Of a DNA stretch of 64,000 bases, positions 50,996 through 60,330 are shown piece by piece (within the stretch, counting starts at the first letter, position 1; every line of letters starts with the position of its first letter). This stretch comes from JAKVBH01 sp049800955. Lineage in GTDB: Bacteria; Pseudomonadota; Alphaproteobacteria; Rhodobacterales; Rhodobacteraceae. Under the pieces are notes generated by a model. It was not told the DNA's origin. It saw nothing but the letters and a program-made list of their open reading frames with translations, and did no database searches. The stretch lies in contig NZ_JBNAGA010000002.1 of NCBI RefSeq assembly GCF_049800955.1, positions 1,243,750 to 1,307,749 of the forward strand. The letters run 5' to 3'. The translations under genes and the position numbers were made by a program.

Positions 50996-51143
50996 CTTAA
51001 ATCAAGCAAAGACAGTAACTTGCTTGATTTCTGCGTCGCAGCGCAAATCGCCGAAAACAGCAAAATACCCTATCACAGTGCTAGCACAGTTGGAAAAACA
51101 CCTGTTAGCAAGGTTAGTTGTGAGCGCGGCGCCGTGCACCTAG
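50988..51143. repeat. Left-end repeat of element C, copy 1
   Basis: About 155 bases, imperfectly repeated at 60331-60485; the last 27 bases are identical. It contains CTAGCACAG at 51081-51089, and two more copies follow at 51140-51148 and 51151-51159. This is the look of integrase arm sites, but no integrase gene follows. The rest of 50996-51298 holds no gene. Confidence 0.75.
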
Positions 51144-51298
51144 CACAGTTCTAGCACAGCAGACTAGCAACGCTTCTTGCCGTGTGCATGGTGCTTTGGG
51201 AGTGATATTTTGGTAATAAGTATTTGAATTTATTTAACATTTTTCAACGCCCGACCAACGTTGACTATTGAGTAGAAGAAGTGCCGAACTGGGCTGTG

Positions 51299-52081
51299 TC
51301 ACTTAGACGGTGCATATGCTTGTGCGTCCAGCATTCCATTGTATAACCAACTTCCCGGTTTGTTGTCGGAGCGCAGCTCTCGCATCTGAAGTTGGATTCC
51401 ATCTTCTGAAAATGTAAACACACAATAAGTGTTCCGTTCTTCTTCTGGTCGGCGGTTTGACGATACGCCTGCACTGCCATTGGAAACAACCGTCATACCG
51501 TTGGTTTGTGCTCGGCCCGTGAGTTGCAAGCTTTGGTAGCGGGCTATGTGCGGCATGTGTTGGTGGCCATGGATGGCTACTTACACTCCGGCATCTTGCG
51601 CGGTCTCTAAAATCTTTGACGCATCAAGTGAAAGAGTCACGCCATTGGTGCGGGGGGCTTCAACTTGATTAACTGGCAATAGATGGTGATGGAGGCAAAG
51701 GACTTTAAAAGTGAGACGTTGAACCTCTGACCGGCCAAGCTCTCTTAAGGTCTCGATGCCACTGGGACCCACATAGCCATACTCGGTCCAACTAGTCGCC
51801 AATATCCTATAGGAGTTCAAAACACCTATTAGAACGTCGACGCTTTTAAGGCTAATCTTCTCAACGAACTCCAGTGGCTCTTTGATATCTTTCCCTTGTA
51901 GTTCATTGATGAAAAATCTGAAGTCACGCTCGTGTTTGAATGAAACCTGGTTGTCTACGGCTAGCTTGGCGACATCTCCGTCCCAGTTTGGCGGGTACCT
52001 CACAACATCATGGTTTCCTGGGAGAACCAAAAAATCCGCGGGGTCTACGCCGATGTACTCTCCTAGGGCGCGAAGCTTACC
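51299..52081 (-). pseudogene. Metallophosphoesterase, truncated by IS and with an in-frame TAA
   Basis: On the minus strand the frame enters from the IS edge at 52081 (YIGVDPADFLVLPGNHDVVRYP, the GNHD metal-binding motif). It continues through FKVLCLHHHLLP to a TAA at 51583-51581, and goes on in the same frame with VAIHGHQHMPHIARY (the GHxH motif) to TGA at 51299. All visible motifs belong to calcineurin-like phosphoesterases. The 5' part with the first D-x-H motif is lost to the IS insertion, and no counterpart lies on its far side. Two independent lesions make it dead. Confidence 0.85.
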
Positions 52082-52084
52082 TGA

Positions 52085-52918
52085 TCAGCCCCAACTGAGT
52101 GGTCCAGTTTGATTGCTAGTGCATGACTGGCCTTTGTCCATCTGGAAGATGGTTTCGGGGGCCGGTGGGCGGTAACCCAGAGCACTGTGTGGTCGTTTGG
52201 TGTTGTAGTGTTTCCTCCATTGTTCGATCAGGATTTGTGCCTCGCGCAGGCTGCAGAAGATTTCGCCATTTAAGAACTCGTCCCTGAAGCGGGCATTGAA
52301 GCTTTCGCAGTATCCGTTCTCCCGGGGACTTCCCGGTTCGATGTATGCGGTCTTTGCGCCGACGGCTTTGATCCAGTCCTGCACGGCTTGAGCAACGAAC
52401 TCCGAACCGTTATCGGAGCGTATGAACGATGGGATGCTGCGTAGGATGAACAGGTCGCTCAGGACGTCAATCACGTTACCTGAGTTCAGCTTTCGGTCCA
52501 CGCGAATGGCCAAGCACTCCCGGCTGTATTTGTCGATTATGTTCAGCGTGCGGAACGCTTTCCCATCGTCAGTCCGGCAATGGACGAAGTCATAGCTCCA
52601 AACATGATCGCGGTGTTCAGGCCGCAGCCGAACGCACGACCCATCATTGAGCCAGAGCCGCCCTTTCTTTGGTTGTTTCCTTCGCACTTTCAGCCCCTCT
52701 CGTTGCCACAGCCTTTCGACACGTTTGTCATTCACATGCCAGCCGGCATCTCTCAGCAGCGCAGCGATCCGACGGTAGCCGTATCGGCCATACTGCCGGG
52801 TCAGTTCGATCATATCGGCCACCAGTCGCTCTTCGTCTGGGCGACCAACTGGCACCTTACGTTGAGTGGATCGGTGTTTTCGCAGGACGCGGCAGGCTCG
52901 TCTCTCTGAGACGTTCAA
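52085..52918 (-). CDS. IS3-family transposase OrfB
   Basis: 277 residues. HTH_21-like N-terminus (RPDEERLVADMIELTRQYGRYGYRRIAALLRDAGWHVNDKRVERLWQREGLKV), then the rve integrase core with DDE residues in WSYDFVHCRTDDGK, RSDNGSEF and SPRENGYCESFNARFRDE. The C-terminus HYNTKRPHSALGYRPPAPE is typical of the family. Read with orfA through -1 frameshifting it would give the OrfAB transposase; AAAGGGAAAC near the orfA end could be the slippery site. Intact by eye. Confidence 0.93.
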   Translation of the reverse strand: MNVSERRACRVLRKHRSTQRKVPVGRPDEERLVADMIELTRQYGRYGYRRIAALLRDAGWHVNDKRVERLWQREGLKVRRKQPKKGRLWLNDGSCVRLRPEHRDHVWSYDFVHCRTDDGKAFRTLNIIDKYSRECLAIRVDRKLNSGNVIDVLSDLFILRSIPSFIRSDNGSEFVAQAVQDWIKAVGAKTAYIEPGSPRENGYCESFNARFRDEFLNGEIFCSLREAQILIEQWRKHYNTKRPHSALGYRPPAPETIFQMDKGQSCTSNQTGPLSWG

Positions 52919-52962
52919 CTCGTTGCGAACTCGATCAATGCAAGCGCGACGGCGAGCGGGGC

Positions 52963-53241
52963 TTAGAAGTTTCCCTTTGCCGCCTCCGCCAGAATGAGCT
53001 TATCCAACGTCAGATCAGATACCGCCCTTCTTAACCGCTCATTCTCTTTCTGCAGACGCTTAAGTTCTTTCAACTGATCCGTGCCCATTCCACCGTACTT
53101 CTTCTTCCAGCGATAATAGGTTTGTTCAGTCACACCAATCTGACGGATCGCGACCAGACGCGGCATCCCTTGCCCCGCCAGAACCTCAACCTGCCGCAAC
53201 TTGGTGACAATCTCTTCCGGCTTCGATCGCTTGTTGGCCAT
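52963..53241 (-). CDS. IS3-family OrfA
   Basis: 92 residues: helix-turn-helix (KPEEIVTKLRQVEVLAGQGMPRLVAIRQIGVTEQTYYRWKKKYGGM) followed by a leucine-zipper helix (LKELKRLQKENERLRRAVSDLTLDKLILAEAAKGNF). It binds the IS ends and regulates transposition. Its end is close to the orfB frame, as usual for two-frame IS3 elements. Confidence 0.92.
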   Translation of the reverse strand: MANKRSKPEEIVTKLRQVEVLAGQGMPRLVAIRQIGVTEQTYYRWKKKYGGMGTDQLKELKRLQKENERLRRAVSDLTLDKLILAEAAKGNF

Positions 53242-53297
53242 GTGTTTCCTCCGTTTTCCTAAACATAGCGGAGGACCACTTCAGTCGGGGAAGACCA

Positions 53298-53516
53298 ATC
53301 CTCATCGGAGTGGGCGCTGAGGAGGGGTATCACTACGAGAACATCGGTAGCACCGCCGTCGTGAAGGTCGTGAAGAGGTACATTTCAGATCATCGAGGCA
53401 TCTTCGAAGATCCAGCGCGGCGTGCGATGCTGGTCGAGATACTCCAGTTGTTATCGGAGGTCGGATGGTCTGACGCTTTGCGGCTGCTATACGATCTGCC
53501 GGACCTCCTCCGCTGA
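53298..53516 (+). pseudogene. 3' fragment of an unknown gene next to the IS
   Basis: Starting at the IS edge the frame reads ILIGVGAEEGYHYENIGSTAVVKVVKRYISDHRGIFEDPARRAMLVEILQLL and ends LLYDLPDLLR at 53516. It looks like the C-terminal end of a soluble helical protein whose 5' part was removed with the IS event. No family is recognised. It is opposite in orientation to the metallophosphoesterase, so the two flanks are not halves of one gene. 53517-53751 shows no gene. Confidence 0.5.
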
Positions 53517-53751
53517 TACTCAGCGAGAAGACGAGAATCGGCGCTGTTGAAACGGCTGCTTGGAATATCTCTTTCCCACCAGTTCTAGGTTTGGGACGGC
53601 TGTTTGAGTCGGATGCACGCTTCGAGACCGTCTTGTGCTTGCTATTGGGCTGCCTCCGAACCTTCTCGGCGCAGCCCAATAGCGATTGCTCTGGGCCGAG
53701 CGCGTCAACCACGGACGGCCAGTCTTGGTAGGACTCGGAAGAAGTCTCGAA

Positions 53752-56700
53752 CTAATTTCTAGCTTCAAGGATCACAGCAACCCGGCTCAGTACATCGATC
53801 GATTGCCCCTCTGACAATGCCGTGCACCGAGCAAAGAGTTTCTGCATCCTTTCATTCACAGCCGAGCGGACATCGTCTGGCTGCTCTTGGAAAGCCCGGT
53901 AGATCGCGTCGATCCCAAGGTAGTCGGGTATTTCGCCGCCAGACGCACTCCTTTGGCTAACCGTCTCCTTCGCCTCGATCCAGAAAACATCGAGTTCGTG
54001 TGCCCAGGCTTCCGCCAGCTTTTCCAGGGTCGGCAGAGTTAAGGAACCGAAGAGCGCTTGACCAGCATCACCGGTGTCGCGTCCTGATAGGAAACTTGCG
54101 AGGGACGCGAGAAGGGAAACTGTTCGAGCTGGCCGAACATCCCAGTGGGTCAGATGCGCAAGGGTGCTGCCGAGCCGGCTGAACGTAGCTGATATCGCGT
54201 TCAGTTCTGGACGGTGGCTTTGCATGTCTCGGCGACGCGTTTCGGCATAGGCGGCGGATAGGAGCCTAGCTGCTTCAACCTGGTCGCCAATGATCTCTGC
54301 GCGCCCATCGACATCTCGAACGGCAATCAAGCGAGGGGGTAGCACCGTGGGGTCTTGGGGGCTGCCCGTGCGACCGCCCAAGAGGAGGATGGTGACTGGC
54401 TCAACTGAGTACAGAAGGCAGAGTTCCGCTCCCCAGAGACCTCGAGGGTTTGCGTTCCAGACCCGGCGCAGAACGTCAGCAGGCAACACACGCCGAAGCT
54501 CTTCAAGCTGATCGAAGTAATTGTTGGGGCGGAGGATGCGCGGTTTCTTGACCTGCTCGAGAACAAGATCGGTCAGATCACCGGCAGAAAACTCAACCAA
54601 CTCTGATGGTAGGTCTTCGGCGCCAACCCCTGACAGGAGAGCTATGCTGGCGACACGAGCGCGCGCCTTGTGATCCGATGACAGAACCAGCCCGGGCAGG
54701 TCGAAGGTGTAGTAGTGGATGCGAGAATTGGGACTGTCGATCCGGTCGATCCGGCCCAACCCCTGAATGAGGCTCTTGACGTCGGACGTGACGCCAATGA
54801 TCCCAAGCGCAGGGGCGATTTGGAGGTTGATCCCTTCCGCCATCTGGAATGTGAGGAACATGGCCCGTGGCTTTAGCGGGTCGACATGTTTCCCATCGAT
54901 GCCGAAATACTCCTGCGCATCTGCTCCCGATCGGATGTGATGCAGCTTCTTACCGGTCTTGATCCGTGCACCAGGTGCGACCACGAAGACTTCGCGTCCT
55001 CTTCCGCGATGCCCAGCAAGAAGCCTGGCATAGACCTCGAGCACGCCGACCCGCTCAGCAAGGAAGATGGCATGGCCGTGCTTTCGAAGGATGTCTCGCA
55101 TGACGTCGGCCCGGGCTTCATCAATGCTGTCGAGGCTGGGATGATTCAGAAGTCTACTAATCCGGCTACAAATCGGCGTTTCGCTGTCTTCAGATTCGGC
55201 ATCGACTTCTTCGGGCAATACTCCATCCGGAATAGAAATGCCGCGGGCGTTTTGTTTCTCGGCGCGTCTTAGGTTTTCGCCAATTGATGCTCGCCCTCGC
55301 TGATCGGCTTCACTGTCGCGCTCTCTGGCCCATTCTTCGCGTGCAAACGTTATCGACGCGCGCAGCAAAGCGAGGAAGTTCCGGATGTGAATACGCGATT
55401 TGTCGTGGAATTTGATTTCTGTGTGGGCAGTGCGTTGGGGATCAGCAGAAACAAGGGTGACCCCAGTCGTGATGCATTCCGCCAATGCCTTGATCCGCTC
55501 AATGATTTGGCGCTGCTGATCACTCAGTACCGTATCCTCTCGGTGGCTTCGGATCGTTGGGTAAACGAAAGCACCAGTTTTTCGATCTGGACTCTCCCCA
55601 ATGCAATCCCGTTGGCGCCGCACGACGTATGGCGCCAGGGCGTCGGCCAAACCCTCCTGAAGCGCACTGATTTGCAGGCCGCCGGTCTCCAGCTGGCGTT
55701 CGATGCTGTTGACCTCGACCTGAAGCGCTTCGGCGCTGTCAAACAGATCGTCCTGCACAGTCTGATCTTCGATCCGGCGGTTCACTAGGTCCCGGTGGCG
55801 CACGAGCTCTCCCCGCTTTCGGACCTTCGCCATATGTTGGTTGATCTGATCCGTGATGGCCGGAGGCACATAGATCGAGGCACGCTTTTCATGGAAGGCG
55901 AGCAAGCCGTCAAGACCCTGATTGCCCATGAGCGTAGCCGACAAACAGGCAGTCCAGATTGCCGGGCTCCGCTCGAAAACGAGCGACCGCGCTGAAGGGG
56001 CAAGATATCTGGAGCTCAGCCGGTGGCTTTCATCAACGATCATTGACGCAGACGAGCTAACCGCCCGGTTGATCTCGTCCAATTCCGCAGTCTCTTCCTT
56101 ACCTCGCCGCGACAGGTGACTGTGCTTGATCGGTTTGAAGTTGGCCGGCGCATTTGTCGTCCAGTTTTTCAAAACACTAGCCGGTATCAGGGCAAGCGAT
56201 CCAAGCCGCCGTTGATCCGCGCGCTCTCCCCAGGAAAAGACTGTCTGCCCATGGCTGACAGGCAAAACGGTTGCGAGGTGTTTCCCGATGTCTGTCTTGC
56301 CGGCACCAGTTGGCGCTTCGACAAAGGCAAAGCCGTGCTCATAGACCGTGCCTGCTGCCTCATAGATAAGATCGGCCTGGAAGGGTTGAGGGGGACGTCC
56401 TGCGCTGGTTTCGCCGGCGACACGCCAGGGCGTGAAGTTGGTGGCCTCGTGGACCGTCCTGGCTATAGCTTCCTCAGGCGTCACAAGGCGGATGAGTGAG
56501 CGCAGGATTTCCAACGCCGTTTCAGTCCAGTTGCGCCCCATTTCCCAATATTGCTCGGCGGCCGCGCGACGCACATTGGCAAGGTCGGGCCAGGTATTGG
56601 CATCGTCCATGAATTCCAGGTTGCGGCGAAGACCATTAATCGAGAAATTAGCGCTTCCCGAAAGCGCAGTCTGCTCGCCCACAAAGAGCTTCGCGTGAAG

Positions 56701-57201
56701 CATCGATGGCCTGCGTCCCAATTTGGTTTCAGCGAGTTCCGGATCGAAAATTCGGAATTGGATAATTCCACGCTCGATTGCGTCCATTGCAAGAACCGCG
56801 CGCAGATCTGCCAAATCAACAACCGAAAAGCCCCTTGCGCCAAGAAAATGCTGGCGTGCTTCTTCGGCCACTGTCCGGCCGCCGCCACCTAAAACCTGTC
56901 GTGTTTCAGTATTGGAACCAAAGACAATGCGAATGCTGCCCTCCGGTCGTTTACCAAGGTCATCGACCGTTTCGAGCAAGATGGTCAGAGAGGATAGGAA
57001 GTCCTGATAGCCTGTCACGATTAGGCAGCGCGGTTCCGCTAGGACGGACTTGACCAGGCCATTGACAGAGCGGGTTGCATTGTCACCCCAGGCTTCATGT
57101 TCGTGCGGGGACGGCGCTTCGGACGTCTTCTCTTCTCGACCGGCATCGCCGGTTCGGGAGAAAAAACGCGAAATCAGTCCGTGCCGCTCCGTGGTTGTCA
57201 T
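53752..57201 (-). CDS. Giant helicase with N-terminal PLD nuclease domain
   Basis: 1149 residues. The N-terminal domain has a PLD motif near residue 165 (SMLHAKLFVGEQTALSGSANFSINGLRRNLEF: HxK...GSxN). The SF2 motor follows: Walker A EAPTGAGKTDIGKHL near residue 297, DESH box MIVDESHRLSSR near 390, motif III CLSATLM, and motif VI LIQGLGRIDRIDSPN near 810. The ~330 C-terminal residues have no known domain. One PLD half implies a dimeric nuclease. It lies 57 bases downstream of the second PLD-helicase on the same strand, so the pair forms an operon. Confidence 0.85.
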   Translation of the reverse strand: MTTTERHGLISRFFSRTGDAGREEKTSEAPSPHEHEAWGDNATRSVNGLVKSVLAEPRCLIVTGYQDFLSSLTILLETVDDLGKRPEGSIRIVFGSNTETRQVLGGGGRTVAEEARQHFLGARGFSVVDLADLRAVLAMDAIERGIIQFRIFDPELAETKLGRRPSMLHAKLFVGEQTALSGSANFSINGLRRNLEFMDDANTWPDLANVRRAAAEQYWEMGRNWTETALEILRSLIRLVTPEEAIARTVHEATNFTPWRVAGETSAGRPPQPFQADLIYEAAGTVYEHGFAFVEAPTGAGKTDIGKHLATVLPVSHGQTVFSWGERADQRRLGSLALIPASVLKNWTTNAPANFKPIKHSHLSRRGKEETAELDEINRAVSSSASMIVDESHRLSSRYLAPSARSLVFERSPAIWTACLSATLMGNQGLDGLLAFHEKRASIYVPPAITDQINQHMAKVRKRGELVRHRDLVNRRIEDQTVQDDLFDSAEALQVEVNSIERQLETGGLQISALQEGLADALAPYVVRRQRDCIGESPDRKTGAFVYPTIRSHREDTVLSDQQRQIIERIKALAECITTGVTLVSADPQRTAHTEIKFHDKSRIHIRNFLALLRASITFAREEWARERDSEADQRGRASIGENLRRAEKQNARGISIPDGVLPEEVDAESEDSETPICSRISRLLNHPSLDSIDEARADVMRDILRKHGHAIFLAERVGVLEVYARLLAGHRGRGREVFVVAPGARIKTGKKLHHIRSGADAQEYFGIDGKHVDPLKPRAMFLTFQMAEGINLQIAPALGIIGVTSDVKSLIQGLGRIDRIDSPNSRIHYYTFDLPGLVLSSDHKARARVASIALLSGVGAEDLPSELVEFSAGDLTDLVLEQVKKPRILRPNNYFDQLEELRRVLPADVLRRVWNANPRGLWGAELCLLYSVEPVTILLLGGRTGSPQDPTVLPPRLIAVRDVDGRAEIIGDQVEAARLLSAAYAETRRRDMQSHRPELNAISATFSRLGSTLAHLTHWDVRPARTVSLLASLASFLSGRDTGDAGQALFGSLTLPTLEKLAEAWAHELDVFWIEAKETVSQRSASGGEIPDYLGIDAIYRAFQEQPDDVRSAVNERMQKLFARCTALSEGQSIDVLSRVAVILEARN

Positions 57202-57258
57202 ATGCCGATGTTTTCCTGTGCCTGAGTGGCAACGCTAAAATAAGATTCTTCTAGGCAA

Positions 57259-60108
57259 TTAATCCTGATTTGGAATTCCGAGCTCGGCCCGAAGCTCTCG
57301 CGGCGCTGGCGAAGTCAAATCCCATTGCACCTCAATCGGTTTTTCACCTTCCCAACTGATAAACTCAGGCTGTCCGCAATAGATAAACGGATTGACCTTT
57401 CCATTCACCTTGTTACCGCGCCGGATGAATAAATGCACTTCATGACCTTCCTCACCGCTGATAATCCTGCCGTGTTTGCTGTCCTGCCGCGTCTGGTTTT
57501 GGCTGAACCATTTCAGCCGTGACGGGCTGAGGAATGCATTTTTGTAGGTCAGGTCCTGGGTCGAGACATTGGCGAGAAGGATCATGATCTTCTTTTCGGG
57601 CAGCGCCTTCATCCCGGTGCGCCAGACGTTTTGCTTGTACTCTTCGCCAAAGAACTCGGCGATGTCAGGCACGCAATAGCGCTGCCAAAGCTCCAGAGCC
57701 TGTGGCTTGCCGAAAAAGGTCGCGGACGCCTCGGCGGCCTCGCGCACGATGGGCGTTTCCGCCAAGCGCCATTCGACCAACTCGCGCACAAGCGGTTCCA
57801 ACTCGCCGGAGGCGTCAGGTCGCGCCAGCCGTAAGCTGTCGCTGCCCTGCGCCAGGTGCGAGTTGAACGCCAGCTCTGACGCTCCTTCGCTCGGCTGCCG
57901 TCCTGCTACCACGTCGCGCAAGCCGGTCAAGGCGGCGCGGGACAAACCCTTGGGCCGTTCTATCTCGCCTAACAAGCGCCCGTGGGTGGCGAAGGGACGT
58001 TCGGGCAATGGGTCGCCCATGTCCCGTACGAAGTCGAACCAGCCGCCGTGGCCGGAAGCGCGGGGATCGAAACCGTTACGGAAAACTTCGACCGCGGTGG
58101 GACGGATGTCGTTCCGGTCCCGGAAGTCGAGATAGAAGGCTTCGAGCTCAGCCGCGCCCTCTTTCGGGCGGAGGAGATTGCGCAGGATGTCGATGACCTC
58201 GAGCTCATAGGTAATCTCGCAGCCTTGGGGCATCTGGAATTCGCCGGCTTGAAGCGCCTCCAGCTTGGTCGAGATCGAGCGTTCCCCTGCGCCCGCCTGC
58301 AAAAGGGTCGCGACCTTGGTCAGGAAGCTGCGGTGATTGCCGATGTAGTCGATGACCTGCAGAACCTTACCTTCGACGCGGCGCAGGCCACGGCCGAGCT
58401 GCTGCAGCCAGATGATCGCGCTTTCGGTGGGGCGCAGCATCAAGACGGTGCCAATCTCGGGCACGTCCACGCCTTCGTTGAACATATCGACCGCGAAGAG
58501 GATGTCGATCTCGCCGCGACCAAGCGCTGCCAGGGAACTTGCTCGAGGCGCGGAGCTCTGGCCCGAATGGACGGCAACAGCGTTTAGGCCGGCCGTGCGG
58601 AAGTAGTCCGCCATGTAGTCGGCGTGGCGCATGGAGCAGCAAAAGCCGATCGCGGGGCCGCTTGCACGTTTACGGTATTGATCCAGCGCGTTCAGCGCCC
58701 GCGCCTCGGTGGCCAGGGCCGCGTCCAGCGCAGTGGGATCGAACTGGCCGGAGCGCCAGGGGATCTGGGCGTAGTCCACGTCATCCGGCACGCCGAAATA
58801 GTGGAAGGGCGACAGATGTCCCGCGTTGATCCCGCGAAACAGGTCGCATTCGTAGACGAGGTTTTCGCCGCAAAGGCTAAGCAAGTCGGCGCCGTCCGTC
58901 CGGTCTGGCGTCGCGGTTAGACCCAGCAGGAAGCCGGGCGTGAAATACTCGATCAGGTTCTGATAGGTGCGGGCGGCGGCATGGTGGAATTCATCAACCA
59001 CGATATAGTTGAAATGGTCCCGGTCGAACTGGCGCAAATGTCCGACGCGGCCCAGCGTCTGGACCGAGGCGAAGAGGATTTCCGCATCCGCTTCTTTCTC
59101 GGTGCCCGTGTAGCGACCGAGCTTGGCCTCGGGGCGCACCTTGCGAAAGGCTGCCATCGCTTGGGTCAGGATTTCGTCGCGATGGGCAACGAAGAGGATG
59201 CGACCCGTCTTGGCGCGTATAGTGTCGAAGGCGGCGAGCCAGGTCTTGCCCAGTCCGGTAGCCAGCACGACGAGCCCGGCGCGGTGGCCGTTCGTACGGC
59301 TCTGAGCAAGTGCCGCAAGCGCCTCCTGCTGGATCGTGTGAGGCCGTGGCGGCGGACCTTCATCGGCGACGACGCGGGCGGTGAACTCAGGCATTGGCCT
59401 GGCCCTGCGGCGTTTCGCATAGGCTTCGATCCACGCCGCCGTGAGCGGCTTGACCTCAGGGCGTACCAGCAAGTCATCGAAAGCAGCGGCCACACTGTCC
59501 GCTGCATCCTCGGAATGCAGGTTCCATTCCACACCATCGGTCAGCGCCGATTGGGACAGGTTCGAGCTACCAACAATCGCCGCCCCGCGTGCATCGGCGG
59601 CGCGGAACAGCCAGGCCTTGGGATGAAAGCTGAGGCCACCCGTCTCGAAAACGAAAAGCTCCGCGCCTTCCAGGTCCAGCAGGCGCGCCAAAGCGGTCGG
59701 GTCGGTCGTGTCGAGATAGTCGCCCACCACGATCCTGAGCCGTCCGCCGCGCGCCAGCAGCTCACGGAACCAAGGCTCAAGCAGGGCCACGCCGCTGTCC
59801 ATGGCGAAGGCAATTGCCAGATCGACCGAGTGCGCGGTGTCCAACCGTTCGGCGAGCAGAGGCAAGAGCGGATCGCGGCCGCCGGTCGTCAGGCGTACGC
59901 CACTGGCTTCCCGGAGGTGGAAATGGCCGTGATCGGATGAGGCAACGAAACCAGCCGTGCCGTGACCAAGTGCGGCGCCGACCTCGGCCAGCATGGTCAT
60001 CTGTTCCGGGCCGGTCAGGTCATCCCACACGGGCACATGCCGAGGGGCGGGGATTAATCCGGCCTCACGGTGCATGCAGATCGGGCAGGTGAGGCGCGGG
60101 TTAGTCAC
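57259..60108 (-). CDS. HIT-like/PLD/helicase/DUF3427 fusion protein
   Basis: 949 residues from a GTG at 60108 with GGACGAG upstream. The first ~70 residues carry CPIC and SSDHGHFHLRE, an HxHxH pattern recalling histidine-triad hydrolases. The PLD nuclease domain follows (LSFHPKAWLFRAADARGAAIVGSSNLSQSALTDGVEWNL near residue 155). The SF2 motor has LATGLGKTWLAAF near 275, DEFHH near 370, GLTATPDRTDG, and QLGRGLRRVEGK near 565. The end is a DUF3427-like region with a PvuRts1I-unlike, unrecognised C-terminus. The order nucleotide-hydrolase-like, nuclease, motor suggests an anti-phage effector. Confidence 0.85.
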   Translation of the reverse strand: MTNPRLTCPICMHREAGLIPAPRHVPVWDDLTGPEQMTMLAEVGAALGHGTAGFVASSDHGHFHLREASGVRLTTGGRDPLLPLLAERLDTAHSVDLAIAFAMDSGVALLEPWFRELLARGGRLRIVVGDYLDTTDPTALARLLDLEGAELFVFETGGLSFHPKAWLFRAADARGAAIVGSSNLSQSALTDGVEWNLHSEDAADSVAAAFDDLLVRPEVKPLTAAWIEAYAKRRRARPMPEFTARVVADEGPPPRPHTIQQEALAALAQSRTNGHRAGLVVLATGLGKTWLAAFDTIRAKTGRILFVAHRDEILTQAMAAFRKVRPEAKLGRYTGTEKEADAEILFASVQTLGRVGHLRQFDRDHFNYIVVDEFHHAAARTYQNLIEYFTPGFLLGLTATPDRTDGADLLSLCGENLVYECDLFRGINAGHLSPFHYFGVPDDVDYAQIPWRSGQFDPTALDAALATEARALNALDQYRKRASGPAIGFCCSMRHADYMADYFRTAGLNAVAVHSGQSSAPRASSLAALGRGEIDILFAVDMFNEGVDVPEIGTVLMLRPTESAIIWLQQLGRGLRRVEGKVLQVIDYIGNHRSFLTKVATLLQAGAGERSISTKLEALQAGEFQMPQGCEITYELEVIDILRNLLRPKEGAAELEAFYLDFRDRNDIRPTAVEVFRNGFDPRASGHGGWFDFVRDMGDPLPERPFATHGRLLGEIERPKGLSRAALTGLRDVVAGRQPSEGASELAFNSHLAQGSDSLRLARPDASGELEPLVRELVEWRLAETPIVREAAEASATFFGKPQALELWQRYCVPDIAEFFGEEYKQNVWRTGMKALPEKKIMILLANVSTQDLTYKNAFLSPSRLKWFSQNQTRQDSKHGRIISGEEGHEVHLFIRRGNKVNGKVNPFIYCGQPEFISWEGEKPIEVQWDLTSPAPRELRAELGIPNQD

Positions 60109-60330
60109 ACTCGTCCAGATTGATCTTTTCTACTGAGACCATTGGTAATGATCGCCGCTGCCTTGTCCAGGCGCGGGGGCGATGCGGTGCCGGTAAGAGC
60201 TGTGATTTCCGGGCGTAATCCCCTTCGAAAAAGTGGGACAAAAATCCGAAAAAATCCAATAAACATGGTGAAAGAAAAAAGTCCCGCCACCTCGTAACTT
60301 ATTGTAATAAAATCAAAAGTTTATGCTGCC

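Larger units (their letters stand above)
52082..53297. mobile_element. IS3-family element (IS407-like)
   Basis: 1216 bases with inverted ends: TGATCAGCCCCAACTGA..GTGGTCC on the left and, reading inward from the right, TGGTCTTCCCCGACTGAAGTGGTCC. It carries orfA and orfB in different frames. No target duplication is visible (flanks TACC and ATCC), so a deletion or recombination probably followed insertion. Confidence 0.9.

Noticed and set aside
37063..60108. DISARM or BREX system
   Set aside because: Helicases, a methylase and PLD proteins occur, but no DUF1998 (DrmB), PglX, PglZ or BrxC-like gene is present, and the PLD-helicases belong to a different element than the methylase.
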